Assembly: GCA_001003855.1 (NCBI GenBank)
Contig: LCPX01000036.1
Coordinates: 1 to 6,553, forward strand
Length of the DNA: 6,553 bases
Reading direction: 5' to 3'
DNA from: Candidatus Moranbacteria bacterium GW2011_GWE1_49_15
GTDB lineage: Bacteria; Patescibacteriota; Minisyncoccia; Moranbacterales; GWC2-37-73
Below, piece after piece: positions 1 through 6,112 of this stretch. A model generated the notes under the pieces. That model was not told the DNA's origin and searched no databases. It saw only the letters and a program-made list of their open reading frames with translations. Positions within the stretch are counted from its first letter, which is position 1. Each line of letters starts with the position of its first letter. A program made the position numbers and the translations under genes.

Positions 1-1
1 T

Positions 2-871
2 TCCGGAGGACAGAAACAGCGGGTTTCCATCGCCAGGGCGCTGATCAATGATCCGGATATCATCCTAGCTGACGAACCGGTGGGAAACTTGGATTCCGAA
101 TCGGCCCAGAACGTGTTGGAGATATTCAAAGAGATCAACGAGGTGGACAAGAAGACTTTGATAATGGTTACCCATAACCCCGAGCATCTGCATTACGCCG
201 ACAGGATCCTCCATATGAAAGACGGAAAGAAGGAAAGCGAAGAGATAAACCACGACAAGAGGCCGAAGGAAGCGATCAAGGAGGAGCTCGAAGTGAAGCC
301 CGAGGAAATGTCCGGCGAACTCAAGTTGCTCATGAGAACTTTCAAGAACCTTTCGCTCCAGCAAGTCGGAGTCCTGCTCATACCCTTCAAGGCCAAGCAG
401 TTATTGAACCACGTCCTGTCCGAACTTACGGAAGAGCAGGTTTCTTCAGCCGAGAATATCCTCAAGGAATTCCTGTTTAAAAACATAGACGAGAAAACGT
501 TGGAAGATAAGTTGGATTTGGACATGAGTGAGGGCGGAGCCGGTTGGAACAGGAAGAGGGTGCGCCATTTCAGCGACAGGGTCAAGAGCATCCTTACCCA
601 GGTGGAATCTATCATGAACGACTCCGAAAGTTCGGCGGTTTCTATTTCCGACTACGTCATTAGGAATTTCAATGTCCATCTCGACCTTGAAAGTTCCATA
701 AGGTTCAGGTCTTTCATCAAACTCAGGATCGAAAACAAGATAGACAGATTCGGGCTTTTCCAGCGGTTGGACGCGCCTAAGACATTGGGAGGGGTAGGCC
801 TGTACAGGGGAACGGCCGATAAGATAGTCAGGGAAATGGAACTTATAATGCTTTTGAAATACTCAGCGTAA
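2..871 (+). CDS. ABC transporter ATP-binding protein, MacB/LolD type, 5'-truncated by window edge, with long C-terminal extension
   Basis: The nucleotide-binding subunit of a MacB/LolD/FtsE-type ABC system hydrolyses ATP at the inner face of the membrane to drive a partner permease. Only the last 289 codons are in the window; Walker A and the Q-loop lie upstream. Visible at the fragment's start are the ABC signature SGGQKQR (residues 1-7), Walker B ending ILADEP (21-26), the D-loop GNLDS (28-32) and the switch histidine in THNPE (57-61). The reading frame is open from base 2, so the GTG at base 80 is an internal valine inside the Walker B/D-loop region, not a start. The canonical ATPase domain ends near residue 75. 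About 200 further residues follow, which this family normally lacks. The adjacent permease gene begins one base after the stop, so the two are surely co-transcribed. ATPase identity is certain; the substrate is unknown. Confidence 0.95.
   Translation, partial: SGGQKQRVSIARALINDPDIILADEPVGNLDSESAQNVLEIFKEINEVDKKTLIMVTHNPEHLHYADRILHMKDGKKESEEINHDKRPKEAIKEELEVKPEEMSGELKLLMRTFKNLSLQQVGVLLIPFKAKQLLNHVLSELTEEQVSSAENILKEFLFKNIDEKTLEDKLDLDMSEGGAGWNRKRVRHFSDRVKSILTQVESIMNDSESSAVSISDYVIRNFNVHLDLESSIRFRSFIKLRIENKIDRFGLFQRLDAPKTLGGVGLYRGTADKIVREMELIMLLKYSA
290..868 (+). other. C-terminal extension of the ABC ATPase with a probable internal duplication
   Basis: This covers the coding part downstream of the ATPase core. 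It begins with a charged, Glu/Lys-rich linker and continues as a mainly helical-looking region without transmembrane segments. Two stretches can be aligned by eye: bases 431-595 (fragment residues 144-198) and 686-850 (residues 229-283). Each has a paired serine, then an amphipathic helix-like segment, a Leu-Asp pair, a Gly-Gly-x-Gly turn (GGAG at residue 178; GGVG at 263), a nearby arginine and a closing hydrophobic helix. The spacing from Ser-Ser to Gly-Gly differs by only two residues. I do not recognise the fold. It could be a regulatory or dimerisation domain acting in the cytoplasm beside the ATPase. The extension is clear; the duplication is a visual alignment only. Confidence 0.6.
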
Positions 872-872
872 T

Positions 873-2078
873 ATGAAATTTATAGACCTGTTCAAATTGT
901 CCACCAGGATGTTCAAGGCGAGGACCTCTCGAACGCTTTTGACCGTGCTCGGTATGAGCATCGGTATCGCGGCGATCATGTTCCTCGTTTCTTTGGGAGA
1001 GGGCCTCAGGACCACTTTGCTGGAAAGGATCACCACGTCCGACTCGCTTTTGACGCTGGATATTTCCGAAGCGAAATCGGGAATCGTCAGTTTGAGCAGG
1101 GAAGTGGTGAAGAAGTTGGAGGAGATGCCGGGCGTGGACGAGGTCAGTCCCGCTTTCCAGATCACGACGCAGGGGCACATCGAGGATCTTTCCGCGGACC
1201 TCATCGCTTTCGGTTCCAAGCCGTCTTTCCTTAAGCTCGGAGGTTACAAAGCCAGTTTCGGGACATTGATAAAGGACGACGATCCGAACGGGATAATCAT
1301 AAATTCCGCCGTCGCCCAGCTTTTCGGAAAGACCATCGAGGAGCTTATGGGCAAGGAAATGACCTTCACTTTCTTCATTCCAAAGACGGAAGACGTGGAA
1401 GGGAATCTCCAGAGCAATTTCGAATTGGTCCACAGCGAAAAGAGATTCAAGATAATCGGAGCCATAGAAGGGGAAGACAACATCGTCTACATCAATTCCG
1501 CGGCTCTGGATGATCTGAGCATAGAGAAATACGGACAAGTCAAGGTTAAGGCCAAAAGCTCGCCGGAGATGAACATAATCAGGGATGCCATCTTGGAACA
1601 GGGACTCCTGGTTTCCTCCCTTTCCGATACGGTCGACCAGGCCAACCAGATTTTCAGTATCGTCAGGATCATCCTGATGCTTTTCGGTACCATCGCCTTG
1701 GTGGTTTCCGCGATCGGTATGTTCAACACGATGACCATCACCCTCTTGGAAAGGACCGAGGAAATCGGAATCATGAAATCCATCGGGGCCTCGGACAGCG
1801 GAATCGCCATCATGTTCTTCATGGAAGCGGCGATCATGGGATTTTTGGGGGGACTTTCCGGAGTGTTCATCGGATGGGCCGGAGGCAGGATATTCAATTT
1901 GACGATCAATTTCATCGCGACCCGCTTCGGAGGAGAAGAAGTGAATCTTTTTAACAGTCCGACCTGGCTTGTTTTGGGAGTGATCACTTCCTCGGCGATA
2001 GTCGGTTTGCTCACCGGAGTCGTGCCGGCCCGTCGCGCCAGCAAGACCGATCCTTTGGACGCTTTGAGGTATAAATAG
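873..2078 (+). CDS. ABC transporter permease, MacB/FtsX family
   Basis: This 401-residue membrane subunit has the MacB topology. A short cytoplasmic N-terminus leads into TM1 (about residues 21-41). A large extracytoplasmic domain (about 45-255) follows, then three more membrane segments: about 262-285, 312-340 and 365-386. Diagnostic motifs are the coupling-helix sequence EEIGIMKSIGAS (296-307) and the terminal PARRASKTDPLDALRY (385-400), both typical of the family; the length is also normal. The start is the ATG one base after the stop of the ATPase gene. No Shine-Dalgarno motif precedes it, so translational coupling is likely. In diderms such pairs move lipoproteins, macrolides or peptides with an adaptor and outer-membrane channel; in monoderms they often handle antimicrobial peptides or signal envelope stress. 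No adaptor gene is visible here, though upstream DNA is unseen, so the substrate stays open. Confidence 0.93.
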   Translation: MKFIDLFKLSTRMFKARTSRTLLTVLGMSIGIAAIMFLVSLGEGLRTTLLERITTSDSLLTLDISEAKSGIVSLSREVVKKLEEMPGVDEVSPAFQITTQGHIEDLSADLIAFGSKPSFLKLGGYKASFGTLIKDDDPNGIIINSAVAQLFGKTIEELMGKEMTFTFFIPKTEDVEGNLQSNFELVHSEKRFKIIGAIEGEDNIVYINSAALDDLSIEKYGQVKVKAKSSPEMNIIRDAILEQGLLVSSLSDTVDQANQIFSIVRIILMLFGTIALVVSAIGMFNTMTITLLERTEEIGIMKSIGASDSGIAIMFFMEAAIMGFLGGLSGVFIGWAGGRIFNLTINFIATRFGGEEVNLFNSPTWLVLGVITSSAIVGLLTGVVPARRASKTDPLDALRYK

Positions 2079-2104
2079 GCCTAAAATTCCCATGGTCCAT
2101 CAAG

Positions 2105-2129
2105 AAAAGGCGCATCTTTGCGCTTTTTT
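2105..2129 (+). terminator. Rho-independent terminator after the ABC operon
   Basis: A hairpin is visible starting 27 bases after the permease stop. AAAAGGCGCA (2105-2114) pairs with TGCGCTTTTT (2119-2128) around a TCTT loop, giving ten pairs with one G-U wobble. The run of six T's (2124-2129) serves as the U-tract, with its first bases also in the stem. It should end the ABC ATPase-permease transcript and separate it from the folD cluster. The stem has only five G-C pairs, so some read-through is possible. Confidence 0.8.
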
Positions 2130-2147
2130 GTCATTTCGGGGTATAAT
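2118..2147 (+). promoter_or_regulatory. Promoter for the folD-leuS cluster (perfect -10, weak -35)
   Basis: TATAAT at 2142-2147 is an exact sigma-70-type -10 box in the only intergenic gap of notable size. The best -35 candidate is TTGCGC (2118-2123), matching three of six consensus bases at 18-base spacing; it lies inside the 3' arm of the upstream terminator. Seven bases beyond the -10 box is 2154, the A of the folD ATG, so the predicted transcript has little or no 5' leader. The -10 box is clear; the -35 assignment is weak. Confidence 0.7.
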
Positions 2148-2153
2148 GGGCGT

Positions 2154-2990
2154 ATGAATATCTTATTAGGAAAGCCGGTGGCTGAGGCCATTTTGGCCGA
2201 TTTGAAGGAAAAAATATCAAAGGAAAAATCGGCTCCCGGTTTGGCCGTTGTTTTGGTCGGGAATGATAAGGCTTCAAGGATATATGTCGGCCTTAAGGAA
2301 AAAAAGGCGAAGGAGATCGGGATGGATTTTTCCTTGTTCCAATTCCCGGCCCAATCCCGGGAGGATGAAATAATTTTGAAGATAAGGGGGTTGAATAAAG
2401 ACGGTAGGATAAACGGTATTATTGTGCAGGTTCCGCTTCCTGAAAAATTCGATACCCAACGCATAATCAATGAGATATCGCCCGAAAAAGATGTGGATGG
2501 ATTCCATCCGGAAAGCATCGATAAATTCGAGAGGGGAACGGAGATTTTTTGGCCTGTCTTTCCCAAGGCCATTATAGCGTTGCTGGAAAGTTCCCAGGAA
2601 AATGTTTCCGGTAAGAACGCGGTAGTGGTGGCGAATTCGGAAAAATTCGGAGAAGTGATGAAGAGCGCCTTGGAAAGAAAAGGATTGTTGGTGGAATACG
2701 TGCTTTCCAAAGATATTTCAAAAGGAATCGAGAAAATAAAAAATGCCGATATCGTCGTCACTGCAGTCGGCGAACCCGGCATCATCGACGGGGGCATGCT
2801 TAAGGGAGGAGCGGTAGTCATCGACGGGGGCATAACGGAGGAAAAAGAAAAGGTGTTGGGAGACGTGGATACGGAGTCCGTTCGGGATATCGCGGGATAC
2901 GTTTCTCCGGTGCCCGGAGGGGTAGGGCCGGTGACGATCGCGAGCCTTTTGGAAAACGTCTACATAGCCTATAAATTGCAGAATAAATAA
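2154..2990 (+). CDS. folD: Bifunctional methylenetetrahydrofolate dehydrogenase / methenyltetrahydrofolate cyclohydrolase, with diverged NADP site
   Basis: FolD interconverts 5,10-methylene-, 5,10-methenyl- and 10-formyl-tetrahydrofolate in the cytoplasm, feeding purine and formyl-Met-tRNA synthesis. The protein has 278 residues, near the usual 280-300. The N-terminal folate half is well kept: VGNDKASRIYVGLKEKKA (35-52) holds the catalytic Tyr44 and Lys48, followed by GIIVQVPLP (88-96) and KDVDGFHP (112-119). The C-terminal PVPGGVGPVT (252-261) is also intact. In contrast, the usual PCTP segment reads PVFP (134-137), the nucleotide loop GRSxxVGxP reads ANSEKFGEV (160-168), and the His/Ser-x-Thr segment after the next strand is replaced. 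The ATG at 2154 was chosen because it gives the family N-terminus; in-frame starts further upstream lie in the terminator. The next gene, leuS, follows after 10 bases. FolD family membership is secure; full NADP-dependent dehydrogenase activity is less so. Confidence 0.92.
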   Translation: MNILLGKPVAEAILADLKEKISKEKSAPGLAVVLVGNDKASRIYVGLKEKKAKEIGMDFSLFQFPAQSREDEIILKIRGLNKDGRINGIIVQVPLPEKFDTQRIINEISPEKDVDGFHPESIDKFERGTEIFWPVFPKAIIALLESSQENVSGKNAVVVANSEKFGEVMKSALERKGLLVEYVLSKDISKGIEKIKNADIVVTAVGEPGIIDGGMLKGGAVVIDGGITEEKEKVLGDVDTESVRDIAGYVSPVPGGVGPVTIASLLENVYIAYKLQNK

Positions 2991-3000
2991 CTTCAAAAAT

Positions 3001-5424
3001 ATGAAAAAATACGATCCGGCGAAAGTCGAAAAGAGATGGCAGAAAAAATGGGAGGAAACCGGACTCTATAGGGATTATTCGCGGAAAAAGAAATTTTACG
3101 CGCTGGACATGTTCCCTTATCCTTCCGGGGCGGGTCTGCACGTGGGCCATCCCAAGGGCTACATCGCTACGGACGTATATTCCCGTTTCATGATACTCCA
3201 GGGATTCAGCGTCCTTCACCCGATGGGTTGGGACGCGTTCGGTCTGCCTGCGGAAAATTATGCCATCAAAAACAAGGTCCATCCTCGCGTAGCTGTCGAG
3301 AAAAACATCGCGACCTTCAAGGGCCAGCTGGAAAAATTCGGATTCACTTACGATTGGGATAGGGAGATAAATACCACGGACGAAGATTATTATAAATGGA
3401 CGCAATGGATCTTTCTCAAGCTTTTTGAGAAAGGATTGGCATATGAATCCAATGAACCGGTGAACTGGTGCCCCTCTTGCAAGACGGTTTTGGCGAATGA
3501 GGATTTGGAGGGCGGCCTTTGCGAGAGGTGCGGGACGGAAGTGGTGCAAAAACCTATGCGCCAATGGGTGCTCAGGATGACCGAATATGCGGACAGGCTG
3601 CTCCATGATTTGGACAGCGAGGATTTGGATTGGGAGGACTCCATAATCGAGCAGCAGAAAAATTGGATAGGACGTTCCGAAGGCGTCCAATTCGAGATGG
3701 GAATTAAAGGCACGAAGGAGAAAATAGAAGTTTATACGACGAGGATTGATACGGTTTTCGGCATGACCTATGCGGTCGTCGCTCCGGAGCATCCGATAAT
3801 CCAGAAATTGAAATCCGATATTTCGAATTACGAAGAAGTCGAGCAGTATCAGATAAAGGCGCAGAACAAAACCACTTTGGAAAGGACTGAACTTCAAAAG
3901 GAAAAAACCGGAGTGAGACTGGAGGACTTGGAAGCGGTCAATCCGTTCACGGGCAAAGCCGTGCCTCTGTTCGTGGCCGATTATGTTTTGGGGGGTTATG
4001 GGACCGGGGCGGTAATGGCCGTGCCGGCGCATGACGAAAGGGATTTCGCTTTCGCCAAGAAATACGGCTTGGAAATAACGGAAGTCATAAAAAGCGGCGA
4101 CGGGGAATCGAGCATAGCGGAAAAGGCATTCGTTGAAGATGGCGTCCTGGTAAATTCCGGAGATTATTCGAAAATGAAATCGGAGGAAGCTAGGAAAAAG
4201 ATGACCGCATGGTTGGAGAAAGAGGGTATCGGAAAGGCGAAAGTCAATTATAAGATGCGCGATTGGGTGTTTTCCAGGCAGAGATATTGGGGGGAACCGA
4301 TTCCGATCATCCATTGCGAGAAATGCGGAGCGGTCGGTGTGCCGGAGGAGCAGTTGCCGGTAGTTTTGCCGGAAGTGGAAAGCTATGAGCCGGCCGGTAC
4401 CGGAGAATCTCCATTGGCCAATATTTCCGATTGGGTGAATACGGTTTGCCCGAAATGCGGAGGAGCGGGAAAAAGGGAAACGAACACTATGCCGCAATGG
4501 GCCGGGTCTTCCTGGTATTACCTTCGTTATATCGATCCGAAAAATGAAAAACAATTGGTCGGAAAGAACGAGGAAAAAGAATGGATGCCGGTCGATCTTT
4601 ATGTCGGCGGAGCCGAGCATGCGACCCGCCATCTCCTGTACGCCCGCTTTTGGCACAAGTTCCTTTTCGATATCGGAGCGGTTTCGACCAAGGAGCCTTT
4701 CAGGAGATTGGTACATGTCGGACTGATTTTGGCCGAAGACGGAAGGAAGATGAGCAAGCGCTGGAACAACGTGGTCAATCCGGACGACGTCATCTCCGAA
4801 TTCGGAGCGGACGCGATGCGCCTTTATGAGATGTTCATGGGACCGTTCACGCAGAGCGTGTCTTGGAGCACGAACGGGGTGAGCGGCGCCAGAAGATTTT
4901 TGGAGAGGGTTTGGAAATTGCAGGAAAGAATAACGGACGAGGAGTCGGAAATGGGGGATAAGAAATCGGAGACGCTGATCCATAAAACCATCAAGAAGGT
5001 CACGGAGGACATCGAAGGATTCAGGTTCAATACGGTGATCTCGCAGATGATGATATGCGCCAACGCGTTGGAAAAAGAGGAGCGTGTTTCCGTGGGCCAT
5101 TATTCCAGTTTCTTGATCCTGCTGAGCCCTTTCGCTCCGCATATCGCCGAAGATCTTTGGGAAAAGCTCGGGCATGAAGATTCCATTTTCAAAGAAACTT
5201 GGCCGATCTATGACGAGTCGCTGATGAAAGAGGAGGAAGTCGAGATGGTCGTCCAGGTCAACGGCAAGATCCGCGACCGGCTCATGGTTTCCGCGGACGT
5301 AACGGAAGACGAGGCCAAGGAAACGGCACTCGAGAGTGAGAAAATCAAGGCGCACACCCAGGGCAAGGAAATCAAGAAGATAATTTTCGTGCCGGGAAAG
5401 TTGATTAATATAGTTGTCATATAA
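3001..5424 (+). CDS. leuS: Leucyl-tRNA synthetase
   Basis: This class Ia synthetase attaches leucine to tRNA-Leu in the cytoplasm and hydrolyses mischarged products. Its 807 residues match the short bacterial form. In order: the HIGH-type motif HVGH (47-50); a zinc ribbon with C157, C160, C174 and C177; the CP1 editing domain, with TTRIDT (246-251) and GTGAVMAVPAHDERD (334-348), whose Asp345 matches the editing aspartate of the family; core motif RDWVFSRQRYWGEPIP (420-435); a second Cys quartet (C439, C442, C483, C486); NTMPQWAGSSWYYLRY (495-510); KMSKR (583-587); an anticodon-binding helical domain; and the small C-terminal tRNA-binding domain with VNGKIRDR (753-760). Only a few residues separate LILAEDG from KMSKR, so the large leucine-specific insertion of Thermus-type enzymes is absent. 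KMSKR replaces the usual KMSKS. The ATG lies 10 bases after folD with no Shine-Dalgarno motif; the N-terminus matches the family. Confidence 0.98.
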   Translation: MKKYDPAKVEKRWQKKWEETGLYRDYSRKKKFYALDMFPYPSGAGLHVGHPKGYIATDVYSRFMILQGFSVLHPMGWDAFGLPAENYAIKNKVHPRVAVEKNIATFKGQLEKFGFTYDWDREINTTDEDYYKWTQWIFLKLFEKGLAYESNEPVNWCPSCKTVLANEDLEGGLCERCGTEVVQKPMRQWVLRMTEYADRLLHDLDSEDLDWEDSIIEQQKNWIGRSEGVQFEMGIKGTKEKIEVYTTRIDTVFGMTYAVVAPEHPIIQKLKSDISNYEEVEQYQIKAQNKTTLERTELQKEKTGVRLEDLEAVNPFTGKAVPLFVADYVLGGYGTGAVMAVPAHDERDFAFAKKYGLEITEVIKSGDGESSIAEKAFVEDGVLVNSGDYSKMKSEEARKKMTAWLEKEGIGKAKVNYKMRDWVFSRQRYWGEPIPIIHCEKCGAVGVPEEQLPVVLPEVESYEPAGTGESPLANISDWVNTVCPKCGGAGKRETNTMPQWAGSSWYYLRYIDPKNEKQLVGKNEEKEWMPVDLYVGGAEHATRHLLYARFWHKFLFDIGAVSTKEPFRRLVHVGLILAEDGRKMSKRWNNVVNPDDVISEFGADAMRLYEMFMGPFTQSVSWSTNGVSGARRFLERVWKLQERITDEESEMGDKKSETLIHKTIKKVTEDIEGFRFNTVISQMMICANALEKEERVSVGHYSSFLILLSPFAPHIAEDLWEKLGHEDSIFKETWPIYDESLMKEEEVEMVVQVNGKIRDRLMVSADVTEDEAKETALESEKIKAHTQGKEIKKIIFVPGKLINIVVI

Positions 5425-5429
5425 AAGAT

Positions 5430-6110
5430 ATGCAAGTTGTGATATTGGCGGCAGGCAGGGGGGTGAGGATGGGAAAAATCACCGAGAACACTCCCAAGCC
5501 CATGCTGCCCATAAAGGGCAAGCCCATCTTAGCCCATAAAATAGAAGCGCTTCCGAGGGAAATCGACGAGGTAATTTTGATAGTGGGTTATCTTAAGGAA
5601 CAAATCGAGGCCCATTTCGGTAATAGTTATGATGGCAGGCGGATCACGTATATCGAACAGAGGGAGCTCGACGGTACTGGAGGTGCGATCAATTTGGCGA
5701 AGGGGATTTTGAAGGGAAAATTTTTGGTGATGATGGGTGACGATCTGTATGCCAAGAAGGACATCGAAAGCGTCATGAGGCACGATCTGGCGGTGCTGGG
5801 ACTCGAGGTCATGGATCCGGAAAGATTCGGAGTCATCAGGACAGGTGAAGATGGGACAGTCGTCGATATAGTTGAGAAACCTAAAATTGCCGGACCGGCC
5901 TTGGCGAACATCGGGCTCTATGTCCTCAATGAAAGTTTTTTCGATTACCCGTCGGTTCCGATCGGCAATGGCGAATACGGACTTCCGCAGACCATGGTGC
6001 AAATGAAGGATAAAAATAAGATTTATACCGAAAAAGCTTCAGCTTGGTTCCCGATAGGGAATCCCGATGATTATGAAAAAGCCGGAAAGATAATCGATAA
6101 ATTCATATAG
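5430..6110 (+). CDS. Sugar-1-phosphate nucleotidyltransferase (short RmlA/MurU/HddC-like NTP transferase)
   Basis: The enzyme is predicted to join a sugar 1-phosphate to a nucleoside triphosphate, giving an activated NDP-sugar and pyrophosphate in the cytoplasm. At 226 residues it is a bare catalytic domain, like MurU or the heptose/mannose-1-phosphate nucleotidyltransferases, with no acyltransferase or hexapeptide-repeat tail. Visible motifs: the nucleotide-binding LAAGRGVRMG (6-15) with the lysine of PKPMLPI (22-28), GTGGA (82-86), the metal-binding GDD (103-105), RFGVI (132-136), VEKP (148-151), NIGLYVL (160-166) and WFPIGNPDDYEKA (206-218). The GTR usual in the first motif reads GVR. The start lies five bases after leuS and is the only ATG giving a complete N-terminus; it has no Shine-Dalgarno motif. 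The yvcK-family gene begins two bases after its stop. Whether UTP, GTP or dTTP and which sugar are used cannot be read from sequence. Confidence 0.93.
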   Translation: MQVVILAAGRGVRMGKITENTPKPMLPIKGKPILAHKIEALPREIDEVILIVGYLKEQIEAHFGNSYDGRRITYIEQRELDGTGGAINLAKGILKGKFLVMMGDDLYAKKDIESVMRHDLAVLGLEVMDPERFGVIRTGEDGTVVDIVEKPKIAGPALANIGLYVLNESFFDYPSVPIGNGEYGLPQTMVQMKDKNKIYTEKASAWFPIGNPDDYEKAGKIIDKFI

Positions 6111-6112
6111 TC

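Noticed and set aside
844..849. TATAAT hexamer just before the permease start
   Set aside because: It is inside the ATPase coding sequence and has no -35-like hexamer at 16-18 bases; the one-base gap points to co-transcription.
843..2093. Open frame of 416 codons on the minus strand opposite the permease gene
   Set aside because: The translation is rich in His, Asp, Gly and Arg with no domain pattern, while the plus strand encodes a clear MacB-type permease.
2118..2153. Upstream TTG start for folD adding 12 residues
   Set aside because: It lies in the terminator hairpin and upstream of the -10 box, so it would not be on the predicted transcript; the ATG at 2154 gives the normal FolD N-terminus.
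2970..2975. TATAAA before leuS as a possible second promoter
   Set aside because: It is in the folD coding end and the best upstream hexamer (TTGGAA) is only 15 bases away and poorly matched. A weak internal promoter cannot be excluded.
4544..4829. Small plus-strand open frames within leuS
   Set aside because: They overlap the intact synthetase between its catalytic motifs in other frames and show no motif or ribosome-binding signal.
2818..5355. Very long open frame (845 codons) on the minus strand opposite leuS and the end of folD
   Set aside because: It runs antisense to a fully motif-supported leuS, its translation is rich in Arg, His and Phe without recognisable motifs, and it starts and stops at no natural boundary. 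It is a by-product of the codon bias of leuS.
5409..5425. TATAGT and TATAAA near the nucleotidyltransferase start as promoter candidates
   Set aside because: No -35 box is seen at proper spacing, and the second hexamer would start transcription inside the gene; A/T-rich DNA here explains both.
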